Source: Saccharomyces uvarum (Eukaryota > Ascomycota > Saccharomycetes > Saccharomycetales > Saccharomycetaceae). From it: a DNA stretch of 64,000 nucleotides. Of the stretch, positions 51,924 through 60,113 are shown piece after piece. Location of the stretch: assembly GCA_947243795.1 (NCBI GenBank), contig OX365942.1:681523-745522 (forward strand), read 5' to 3'. The translations under genes were made by a program, and so were the position numbers. Below the pieces are notes generated by a model. That model searched no databases, had not been told where the DNA came from, and was given only the letters and a program-made list of their open reading frames with translations. Positions within the stretch are counted from its first letter, which is position 1, and each line of letters starts with the position of its first letter.

Positions 51924-53633
51924 ATGTCTAACTCTCAATCATCTGCTGGGAGTGTTACAGATGTTCGAAATGCATCGACCGCCGACATTCATGTCACACC
52001 ACCCATAGAAAAGGAGGGGTCTGATGAGTTTGTCCTAGATGAAGGGCCATTAGAACCACCAACGAGAGGATTTTTGGGATATCTTACTATCTATTTACTT
52101 TGTATACCTATCTCTTTTGGAGGGTTCTTACCTGGCTGGGATAGTGGTATCACTGCAGGTTTTATTAACATGGACAATTTCAAAATGAACTTCGGATCTT
52201 ACAAGCACAGTACTGGAGAGTACTATTTGAGTAACGTGCGTATGGGTCTTCTGGTTGCAATGTTCAGTGTGGGATGCGCTATAGGTGGCCTTATCTTTGC
52301 GCGTCTGGCCGATACTTTAGGCAGAAGACTAGCAATTGTGATCGTGGTGTTGGTGTACATCGTAGGTGCAATTATCCAAATCAGCTCAAACCACAAATGG
52401 TACCAGTATTTTGTCGGTAAAATCATATACGGTTTAGGTGCTGGTGGCTGCTCCGTGTTGTGTCCAATGCTTTTGTCTGAAATAGCTCCGAAGGATTTAA
52501 GAGGTGGACTTATTTCATTATACCAACTGAACATGACCTTTGGGATTTTCCTAGGTTACTGTAGTGTTTACGGAACACGTAAATACAACAGCACCGCACA
52601 ATGGAGAGTGCCTATCGGGTTATGCTTTTTGTGGGCCCTAATCATCATCATTGGTATGTTATTGGTTCCAGAATCACCAAGATATCTAATCGAAAGTGAA
52701 AAACACGAGGAAGCACGTACTTCCATTGCCAAGGTAAACAAGGTTTCACCAGAAGATCCATGGGTATACGGAGAAGCGGAAGAAATCATCGCAGGTGTGC
52801 TTGCTCAGAGGGAACAAGGGGAGGCCTCATGGAAGGAGCTTCTCTCAGTGAAATCCAAAGTTTTCCCACGTTTGATTACCGGGATACTTGTGCAAACTTT
52901 CTTGCAACTTACCGGTGAAAACTACTTTTTCTTCTACGGAACCACCATTTTCAAGTCTGTCGGACTTACAGATGGGTTTGAAACCTCAATCATTTTGGGT
53001 ACAGTGAATTTCTTCTCTACTATTCTCGCTGTTATGGGTGTGGACAAAATTGGTCGTCGTAAATGTCTTCTATTCGGAGCAGCCGGGATGATGGCCTGTA
53101 TGGTGATATTTGCAAGTGTGGGGGTGAAATGTCTATACCCCCATGGCGATGACGGTCCCTCTTCGAAGGGAGCAGGTAATGCTATGATCGTGTTTACCTG
53201 TTTTTACATATTTTGTTTTGCTACAACATGGGCACCAGTTGCTTATATCGTGGTTGCCGAGTCGTTCCCTTCAAAGTTTAAGTCTAGAGCTATGTCGATT
53301 TCAACTGCGTTTAACTGGTTATGGCAGTTTTTAATTGGTTTCTTTACACCATTTATCACTGGATCTATCCACTTCTATTACGGTTATGTGTTCGTGGGAT
53401 GCTTGATCGCAATGTTTTTCTACATCTTCTTTTTCTTGCCAGAAACAATCGGGTTGTCTTTGGAGGAAATCCAGTTATTGTATGAAGAAGGTGTGGAACC
53501 ATGGAAGTCTGCATCTTGGGTTCCACCTTCAAGAAGGGGAGACACCTCCGAACAGGCCCAGGTTGAAAAGAAAGACTGGAAGAAGTATTTGAAGTTCTCG
53601 AAGGGGTCTTTAAATTTGCATTCTTCACCTTAG
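51924..53633 (+). CDS. Hexose-family transporter of the HXT13/15/16/17 polyol group
   Basis: 569 residues with twelve membrane helices. Sugar porter signatures are present: GRR after helix 2 (DTLGRRLAI), PESPRYL at about residue 249, the QQLTGxN-like loop as LQLTGENYFFFYGT, DKIGRRK, and PETIGLSLEEI near the C-terminus. Sequence wording (GYLTIYLLCIPISFGGFLPGWDSG-type helix 1) fits the HXT13/HXT15/HXT17 subgroup, which transports mannitol and sorbitol as well as hexoses. The convergent mannitol dehydrogenase next to it repeats the HXT13-DSF1 pairing of S. cerevisiae chromosome V, supporting a polyol role. I cannot tell which of the near-identical S. cerevisiae genes is the closest. Confidence 0.92.
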   Translation: MSNSQSSAGSVTDVRNASTADIHVTPPIEKEGSDEFVLDEGPLEPPTRGFLGYLTIYLLCIPISFGGFLPGWDSGITAGFINMDNFKMNFGSYKHSTGEYYLSNVRMGLLVAMFSVGCAIGGLIFARLADTLGRRLAIVIVVLVYIVGAIIQISSNHKWYQYFVGKIIYGLGAGGCSVLCPMLLSEIAPKDLRGGLISLYQLNMTFGIFLGYCSVYGTRKYNSTAQWRVPIGLCFLWALIIIIGMLLVPESPRYLIESEKHEEARTSIAKVNKVSPEDPWVYGEAEEIIAGVLAQREQGEASWKELLSVKSKVFPRLITGILVQTFLQLTGENYFFFYGTTIFKSVGLTDGFETSIILGTVNFFSTILAVMGVDKIGRRKCLLFGAAGMMACMVIFASVGVKCLYPHGDDGPSSKGAGNAMIVFTCFYIFCFATTWAPVAYIVVAESFPSKFKSRAMSISTAFNWLWQFLIGFFTPFITGSIHFYYGYVFVGCLIAMFFYIFFFLPETIGLSLEEIQLLYEEGVEPWKSASWVPPSRRGDTSEQAQVEKKDWKKYLKFSKGSLNLHSSP

Positions 53634-54040
53634 TAGGGCAACAATGATGTTAACAATAAACACATTTTAAATAGACACCTGTAACCTCATCTTTACTCAA
53701 ATGTATGAAGGTTAATATTCTTATAAGCCATATATTATTTGTTATAAAAAAAAAAAAGTTAATTTTTACTTATTTCCGCATCTTGTTTCCTTTTTTATAT
53801 ATTTTATATCCTTTACACTTTTAATCGAAAATTTACATTGTTTGAAAAATGGCGATGGCGCTAATCTGTAACACACACCACACCACATTAAGAAAACTAA
53901 ATATTCGAAAGTTTATAAGAACGTGGGTCCGGATATTCAAAGGCATTCAATTCTTTACTTCATTAAAAAACTAAAACTGTACGAAGATACAAACTATTGA
54001 AGATAATTCAATTACTATCGAAATGTATATCACTTCAGAT
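53634..54040. other. HXT-mannitol dehydrogenase convergent spacer
   Basis: 407 bp, A+T-rich, with a poly-A run near 53746-53757. It serves as the terminator region for both genes. No gene is seen. Confidence 0.55.
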
Positions 54041-55546
54041 TTACACTTGGTCAAGAACTTCTTTCACAGCAGCAAGTGGTCCGTTGTTGTAAACGGCCTT
54101 GAGTGAGTGAGTCAATTGAGCAACAAATTCCTTGTTATCACGTAGCTCAGGACCAAATAGACAATCGATACTTAACAATTCGTGCGGATCTGAACCACCT
54201 TTAACGGCGGCTTTTTGTAGGATTGGTGCCATGGGGTCCTCAATTTCGAATGGCTTCCCATTCATATCCTTACCAGTCAGATAACGGAACCAACCAGCAA
54301 CACAAACGGCCAGTAACTTGTACTTACTATCAGGTCTACGCAATTGCTCGTAAATTGAAGGTAGAACATATTTGGGCATTTTACCCGAGCCCATCAAACA
54401 AATACGAGAGACAGTATCCTGAATGGCTGGGTTGGAGAATCTTTCCAACACTGAAGCAGTGTATTCTTCAAAATCGACGCCTGGTACTTTTGGCAACAAT
54501 GGAATAACCTCCTCGTGCATTAGCACACGGATATACTTGTTGATAGTTGGATCGTTCACAACCTCATGAATATAAGTGTAACCAGCTAGGTAACCCAGAT
54601 ATCCCATGGCTGAATGACCACCGTTAAGTAAACGTAGTTTCATTAATTCGTAAGACTCAACGTCTTTAACAACCTGCACACCAGCAAGCTCCCAAGGAGG
54701 ACGGCCGTCAGAGAAATTGTCTTCTAGCACCCACTGGATGAAAGGCTCGGCTACGACAGGGCATTTGTCCTGAATTCCATATGTGTCGGCGACAAATTTG
54801 CGCTCGACGTCAGTGCAACGTGGTGTCACACGATCAACCATACTGTTAGGAGCAGTCACCTTTTCAGCAATCCAAGCGGCGAATTTTGGATCCTTCAATT
54901 TGGCAAACTCAACAAGCATGGCCTTGAGTGTGATACCGTTCTGTGGCATGTTATCACACGACATGATAGTAAAAGGATGACCACTTTCCTTATAACGTAG
55001 CAACAAAGCCTCATACAAATATCCGTAAATAGTGTTTGGTCTCTCTGGGTGATTCAAATCGTTGACAATTGCGGCATCATCAGCCATCAAAGAGTGCGTG
55101 GCCTCATTGTGATAATAACCGTTTTCTGTGACGGTAAGAGACACGATGCGTGTGTCTGGATGGGCCATCTTTGCGATGACAGCCTTTGGATCATCTGGTG
55201 CGTACATGTAGGCTGTAATGGAGCCAACAATGTAGGCATTGGTGTCTTTGATACCGCGCTCCACAAGCGTGTAAAGACAGTTCTGGGCGTCCATGGCATC
55301 GCGCATAGGAGCGTCTGCTTTCATTAAACCAACCCCACAGATGGACCAGTCCTTAACGTTGTGTTCTTGCATTAGACGCTGCATAAATACAGCCAAGTGG
55401 GAACGGTGGAATGCACCAACACCTAGATGGACGATGCCTTGTTTGACACCTTCCCTGGGGTAAGTTGGTACCGGTAGAGTCGATTGGAAGCTCTTGAGGG
55501 TTTTAGCATTCAAGCTAGTAGCTGCTGTTTCTCCGGGTTTAGTCAT
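54041..55546 (-). CDS. DSF1: Mannitol dehydrogenase of the DSF1/YNR073C type
   Basis: 501 residues from the MTKPGETAATSLNAK methionine at 55546; the frame is open to an ATG at 55615, which would add 23 Lys-rich residues not known in the family. It is a polyol-specific long-chain dehydrogenase: the NAD-binding block GIVHLGVGAFHRSHLAVF near the start and the catalytic lysine, asparagine and histidine in KLRLLNGGHSAMGYLG. It oxidises mannitol to fructose. The gene is convergent with the HXT-type transporter, as DSF1 and HXT13 are in S. cerevisiae, so uptake and first oxidation of mannitol are paired. DSF1 and MAN2 of S. cerevisiae are near-identical, so the symbol is a family label. Confidence 0.93.
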   Translation of the reverse strand: MTKPGETAATSLNAKTLKSFQSTLPVPTYPREGVKQGIVHLGVGAFHRSHLAVFMQRLMQEHNVKDWSICGVGLMKADAPMRDAMDAQNCLYTLVERGIKDTNAYIVGSITAYMYAPDDPKAVIAKMAHPDTRIVSLTVTENGYYHNEATHSLMADDAAIVNDLNHPERPNTIYGYLYEALLLRYKESGHPFTIMSCDNMPQNGITLKAMLVEFAKLKDPKFAAWIAEKVTAPNSMVDRVTPRCTDVERKFVADTYGIQDKCPVVAEPFIQWVLEDNFSDGRPPWELAGVQVVKDVESYELMKLRLLNGGHSAMGYLGYLAGYTYIHEVVNDPTINKYIRVLMHEEVIPLLPKVPGVDFEEYTASVLERFSNPAIQDTVSRICLMGSGKMPKYVLPSIYEQLRRPDSKYKLLAVCVAGWFRYLTGKDMNGKPFEIEDPMAPILQKAAVKGGSDPHELLSIDCLFGPELRDNKEFVAQLTHSLKAVYNNGPLAAVKEVLDQV

Positions 55547-55993
55547 GTTTGAAATTGTATGTTTATTATTACTTTTGATTTTTGTCTTGATTTTTCGATA
55601 GTGAATTTCTAGCAAAAGTAACGATTATTGCCGAGTGTTGTCGACTATTTATATATGAAATGGAATGGAGTTCAGAATTGAGCGAAGTGCCAGACGGTTG
55701 GACAAACAATCCCTCCTGAAACATGAAAACATCTCTTGGCTAACCTAATCCGGTAGACTAGCTTTATTACCGAGGCATATGTCTCCTGATACAGCAAGTA
55801 CAGAAATAGCAAGGAAGGCGTACGATTCACCCCACTTCTCCACAATCAATACAAAAGGTTGATTGGACAACTCTTTGAGTGCAAAGCTTAAGCAATGATG
55901 TATTATTGCAATGGAAGGAAATTGATCATAGTGGGCTGACTGACGATTTGTTGCGTTATTATGCCGCGATAAATTTGCGCCAAGGAGATTATG

Positions 55994-56040
55994 GGCACGG
56001 TGGGGCGACGCAGGCACGGTGGGGGCAACGCAGGCACTGT
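55994..56040 (+). repeat. GGCACGGTGGGG tandem repeat
   Basis: Two units, 19 and 20 bp, of GGCACGGTGGGG followed by CGACGCA or GCAACGCA, plus a degenerate third unit GGCACTGTAGG. Each full unit contains a GTGGGG core. About 450-490 bp upstream of the mannitol dehydrogenase start. Confidence 0.8.
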
Positions 56041-57010
56041 AGGATCAGGCACGCCACCCCATAGTGCACGTATACGTAAGCAGTAGCTTATTTTGGCTGA
56101 AAAAACGCGTAGAAGAGACTTGTTTTTTAGGCACGCGCCCGTACTGGCAGAGGTGCAGTGCAGTTTGTGAATGTCGCAGCTAGCCAATATAAGGCAAAAA
56201 AAAACATTATAGGTTGTTTACACATTGGGCGTTCTTGCATGCAATTATCGTTTATAAACACCATAGGGGGTTGCGGTGTTTATTGGACATTGTGATTCGT
56301 ACATTAGGAAACCGTATACAACAAAACAATATATCCCATCTTACCTCCGGTTCCGTATACCTCCTTTTCCCTCACCATATTACCGTACACACCACTTCTT
56401 GAGGTGGTAAAACAAATGAATCTTTCCAAAATTATGTGCTTCGTCATCCAATTTAAACGAGTATATTCAAAGCTGGACCATCAAAAAAATATATGCTTCT
56501 GTATACTGGCGGTGTTATGGCTGTAAAATTAGAGCAGACTAGCCATATACAAATTCAGAGCTTTTCGTATAGTTCCAGGTTTATGGCATTGCTTTTATCG
56601 AAATGCACCGATACTTGTTAACTAAGTCTGTAGTATATGATATTCATTGAGGTTAAGTTCCTAAGGGCATTTCTGCACAGTAAATGAAATGAGTAGCTCT
56701 GAATGAAAGTCATAGAGGGACATTCTTGAGTCTCGCCATCTATTATTTTGAAATCATCCGTGGAACGATTAACCTTTTCTGTTTCTCTTGTATCCGCTAA
56801 CTGAGTGAAACGCACGGAGTACGCAGACGCAAAAATCGTCGAAGAAAAATAAGGGGAGCGTGCATTCTCCTTACAATGTCCCCACCCCCACACAAAAACA
56901 CGTCATACAAAACATACTTTTTTGTCGTTACTATGGAGAGTAAAGAATAATAATCATAATTCATAATATCCAAAATGGTAAACATAACCCTAAAGTTAAA
57001 TTAAGCTTTT

Positions 57011-57028
57011 CCCCACCCCCACAATAAA
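57011..57028 (-). promoter_or_regulatory. Mig1-like site upstream of the ATO3-like gene
   Basis: CCCCAC followed by AATAAAAT is the reverse-complement layout of the Mig1 consensus ATAAAAWGYGGGG. It is about 300 bp upstream of the ATO3-like start. A second copy of the same CCCCACCCCCACA block lies 131 bp further out. Confidence 0.45.
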
Positions 57029-57318
57029 ATAGTACAGAAATTTTTCACACTAGAGATTGAGTAGTAATAGTGGCGAGGAGGCAAAAACAGAGGAAACCTT
57101 TGACGAGCATTTTTTTTCACGCTTTCTATGATTACCTAGCTATCCCTCGATCCACCGTGAATATTTGATACGCCGATTAAAGAAAAAAATAGTACCGAAC
57201 TAGAATGAAGCCAACGAATATAAAAGGTGTGGGTAAGACCTTTTTTAAACAGTGTTAGTGAGATAAGTTTTGTTGAAAATAAATCTGAATGAATACATTC
57301 GTAGTCTAACCTTCAAAA

Positions 57319-58146
57319 ATGGAACCTATATCTTCAGCATCATCATCCCAAGGTGCTATGAGAGAAAGAAAACAAAATCAAGAACAAACAATTTCACGTG
57401 CATCTAGCGAGCACAAAGAAGGACCAGGTTGCGAGCATATTTCGTCTGTTGGAGAGTATGTTACGATCGGTGACAAAATTTTCCAAAGAAGCGATTTTGT
57501 AAATTATTTTTCAAGTAAACCAAGTAGCGATGTGCAACGGGAGCAGCCAAGGTCAACAGGTTTTGCAAACCCCCTTCCACTAGGATTGGCATCTTTCTCG
57601 TTCATGTGTTTAACACTGGGGTTGGTTAATGCGAGAGTGCGTGGAGTTACCGACCTCAATCTTTTGAATGCTTCTTTCATTTTTGGTGGCGCGGTTGTTT
57701 TGTTGTCAGGACTGCTATCTTTCTGCGTCGGTGATACGTTTTGTATGACAGTCTTTGGAACATTTGGAGGGTTTTGGATTAGTTGGGGTTGTCTTAACCT
57801 TGAGCAATTTGGCGTGGCTAGTGCATATGCGGATAACCCGCAGGCACTGAACAATATACTTGGGTTTTACCTTGCTGGATGGACTGTGTTTAATTTCCTG
57901 GTAATGGTCTGCTCGATGAAGAGTACTTGGGGTATTTTCTTACTACTACTTTTCCTAGACTTGACATTTCTAATGCTGTGCGTCGGTTCTTTCACTTCAA
58001 ACGTCAACGCTTCGATGGCAGGAGGCTACTTTGGTATATTGAGCAGCTGTTGTGGTTGGTATTCGTTATATTGTTCAATTGCAAACAAAGAAAGCTCCTA
58101 TTTTCCTTTGGTTGCATATCCAATGCCAAGTGCTTATATTGTATAA
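57319..58146 (+). CDS. Acetate/ammonium transporter of the GPR1/FUN34/YaaH family, ATO3-like
   Basis: 275 residues, the same length as S. cerevisiae Ato3. A polar N-terminus of about 80 residues precedes the family signature NPLPLGL at 84-90 (NPAPLGL in most members) and six membrane helices. Later blocks MTVFGTFGGFWISWG and GGYFGILSSCCGWYSLYCS match Ato3 closely (MTVFSSFGGFWICYG, same last block, from memory). The family carries acetate and succinate and is linked to ammonium export. S. cerevisiae ATO3 is on chromosome IV, so this subtelomeric gene is likely an additional paralogue. Confidence 0.87.
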   Translation: MEPISSASSSQGAMRERKQNQEQTISRASSEHKEGPGCEHISSVGEYVTIGDKIFQRSDFVNYFSSKPSSDVQREQPRSTGFANPLPLGLASFSFMCLTLGLVNARVRGVTDLNLLNASFIFGGAVVLLSGLLSFCVGDTFCMTVFGTFGGFWISWGCLNLEQFGVASAYADNPQALNNILGFYLAGWTVFNFLVMVCSMKSTWGIFLLLLFLDLTFLMLCVGSFTSNVNASMAGGYFGILSSCCGWYSLYCSIANKESSYFPLVAYPMPSAYIV

Positions 58147-58643
58147 TAACCTATTGCCGGAATAAACTCTTGGTGATTTGTTTGTCGATGTTGGCGCTAA
58201 TTTAATAGTATCCTGCTTTTTCATGATTATGTTCAGCTTACCTTCCTTTTAAAAAATTTGTAACGGAAAAATAAATATATTTGTTTAATATTTGCTTATT
58301 ATGTTAAGATTTTAATCGTTTAGTATATTATTTATACTGGATATAATTCTTGTGAGCTATGTGAGTAATTTTATAGTGCCATATAGGCTCATTTTAGCAG
58401 CCTTTTCATTAGTAGAAGTGTTTTAACGTACCCAACCAGGAGTGCGTTCCACAGATTAAGAACTCCTAGGCTTCTTTTTGGAGTTTAATAATTATCTGTA
58501 GAATGCCGTCACATGACTGTCACATGATCATGTCGGTACGCGCTGCCCGAGAAAAAAGCGTTCAGCCACACGTGCATACCATGTCAGCTGGGCGGCTAAG
58601 TAGGCGGTAATCATAAGAGACTGTTGGACCAGAGAATGACGTA
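58147..58643. other. Spacer between the ATO3-like gene and the Ty fragment
   Basis: About 500 bp, A+T-rich near the gene and changing to the repeat listed at 58520-58620. No gene is seen. Confidence 0.55.
58520..58620 (+). repeat. Unclassified ~100-bp dispersed repeat, copy A
   Basis: It starts TCACATGAT and continues with CGGTACGCGCTGCCCGAG. A direct copy (B) lies at 60009-60113. The 24 bp from TCGGTACG are identical, and the whole is roughly 75-80 percent identical. I do not recognise it. Confidence 0.75.
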
Positions 58644-58973
58644 GTCAGTCATCCAATTTCTTCTAAAGTACCTATTTTCTCTCATGATTCTCCTACAGCA
58701 GAATCCCTTATTGCCGATCTTCCACTTTCTGATTTACCCAGCGAACAGTCTCCTGACCGTACTAATTCTCTTAAAGAAATCCCACCTATCCCCTCACATC
58801 ATAATAATTCCAGTTTGGGTGGTATGGATGATTCTAATACTTTTACTACTAACAAGAGTAAGAAAAGACCATTAGAAGATAATGACTGAAATTAAAATAT
58901 CACGAGATACATGGAACGAAAAGAGTATGCGTAGTCTAGAACCACCAAGGTCAAAGAGACGTATACATCTAAT
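58644..58973 (+). pseudogene. Degenerate Ty1/Ty2-type TYB (integrase C-terminus) fragment
   Basis: The plus-strand frame reads DSPTAESLIADLPLSDLP and ends KKRPLEDND before a stop at 58884-58887; shifting one base resumes KISRDTW through [16 protein letters not shown]. This is the integrase/reverse-transcriptase linker of copia-type Ty1/Ty2 POL. A one-base deletion breaks the frame, and RT, RNase H, gag and the left part of integrase are missing. The left boundary is uncertain. The fragment runs directly into LTR sequence at 58974, a junction not found in an intact element. Confidence 0.85.
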
Positions 58974-58993
58974 TGTTGGAATATAAATCAACT
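58974..58993 (+). repeat. 20-bp LTR 5'-end stub
   Basis: TGTTGGAATATAAATCAACT repeats, with two mismatches, the first 20 bp of the LTR that follows. It is either a remnant of another LTR or a small duplication. Confidence 0.7.
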
Positions 58994-59327
58994 TGTTGTA
59001 ATATAAGTCAACTATCATCTACTAACTAGTTTTTACGTTACTAGTATATTATCATATACGGTGTTAGAAGATGACGCAAATGATGAGAGATAGTCATCGA
59101 AATTAGTGGAAGCTGAAACGCAAGGATTGATAATGTAGTAGGATCAATGAATGATAACATATAAAACGATGATAATAATATCTATAGAATTGTGTAGAAT
59201 TGCAGATTCCCTTTTATGGATTCCTAAATCCCGGAGGAGAACTTCTAGTATATCTACATACCTAATATTATTGCCTTACCAAAAATGGAATCCCAACAAT
59301 TACATCAAAATCCACATTTATCTCACA
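58994..59327 (+). mobile_element. Solo delta-type LTR (Ty1/Ty2 family)
   Basis: About 332-334 bp, the normal delta length. It begins TGTTGTAATATAAGTCAACT and carries CATATACGGTGTTAGAAGAT, GCTGAAACGCAAGGATTG and GGATTCCTAAATCC-type delta blocks. It ends TCTCA(CA). The sequence is close to S. cerevisiae delta elements as I know them. It lies about 380 bp upstream of a tRNA gene, as Ty1 insertion preference predicts. Confidence 0.9.
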
Positions 59328-59592
59328 ACTATCACCTAATAGCTAGTATCTATGTTACTAGTATATAATCATATACGGTGTTAGAAGATGACGCAAATAA
59401 TGAGAAATAGTCATCGAAATTAGTGGAAGCTGAAACGCAAGGATTGATATTGTAATAGGATCAATGAATGATAACATATAAAAAGAGGAACAGAATCATT
59501 TATAATATTATGCAAAATTGCAGATTACTTTTTGTGGATTCCTAAATCCATGAGGAGAATCTCTAGTGTAATCTATATAAGTAATATTATTG
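59328..59592 (+). mobile_element. Truncated delta-type LTR in tandem
   Basis: It abuts the previous LTR and starts inside the element at the CAACTATCA position, so roughly the first 14-16 bp are missing. It carries the same internal blocks but is more diverged, and similarity fades after TAATATTATTG near 59592, so the right end is lost too. It is an older insertion than its neighbour. Confidence 0.85.
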
Positions 59593-59705
59593 AACTTTAA
59601 AGTTGTATGATGATCTTTGAGATTCCATTAATTCTTAATGATATATTATCAATCTGCATTCCCTCATATAGCCTAATTGAAATACTAAAAATTTCATTCA
59701 AATAA

Positions 59706-59776
59706 GCGCAAGTGGTTTAGTGGTAAAATCCAACGTTGCCATCGTTGGGCCCCCGGTTCGATTCCGGGCTTGCGCA
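59706..59776 (+). tRNA. tRNA-Gly, anticodon GCC
   Basis: 71 nt with a 7-bp acceptor stem (GCGCAAG with CTTGCGC), D-arm AGTGGTTTAGTGGT containing the A box, anticodon stem-loop with GCC in TTGCCAT, and T-arm with GGTTCGATTCC (B box). There is no intron, and CCA is not encoded, as in other eukaryotes. The sequence agrees with the yeast tRNA-Gly(GCC) family. S. cerevisiae has no tRNA at this chromosome end as far as I recall. Confidence 0.97.
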
Positions 59777-59800
59777 TTTTCTTTTTTAGATTTTTTTTTT
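59777..59800 (+). terminator. Pol III terminator of tRNA-Gly
   Basis: T4, T6 and T10 runs start directly after the mature 3' end. Confidence 0.85.
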
Positions 59801-60008
59801 GAGAGCTGTTTTGTGGGATGAAACTTGATCTATCGACTACTTATATCAAGACTTCAGTTCTTCAATAGCTTCTTTTCTTTTTAATTTGGATTTAAGAAAG
59901 CGTAAACAACAATTTTAATCATCGTGTTAATATATAAATTGAACACAATCATGATTAGCATGGAGTGTTAATCATCATCAAAAAAAAAAGAGCGCTACCT
60001 GAACATGA

Positions 60009-60113
60009 TCACATGATTTTCATATCGGTACGCGCTGCCCGAGAAAAAGCGGTCAGCCCCGCACATGCAAGGCACGTTAGCTAGGCGGCTAAGTAAGTGG
60101 TAATATTAAGAGA
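60009..60113 (+). repeat. Unclassified ~100-bp dispersed repeat, copy B
   Basis: A direct repeat of copy A at 58520-58620. It shares TCACATGAT, the 24-bp core around CGGTACGCGCTGCCCGAG, and GGCGGCTAAGTA near the end. It marks the start of the C-poor terminal region. Confidence 0.75.

Larger units (their letters stand above)
55547..57318. other. Divergent region between mannitol dehydrogenase and ATO3-like gene
   Basis: 1.77 kb with no convincing gene. It contains a 20-bp tandem repeat (55994-56040) and two copies of CCCCACCCCCACA (56880-56892 and 57011-57023). A TATA-like TTTATATATG lies at 55648-55657 for the dehydrogenase. Confidence 0.55.

Noticed and set aside
54041-55615. Longer start for the mannitol dehydrogenase
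   Set aside because: The extra 23 residues are Lys-rich and not known in the family; the MTKPGETAAT start fits better.
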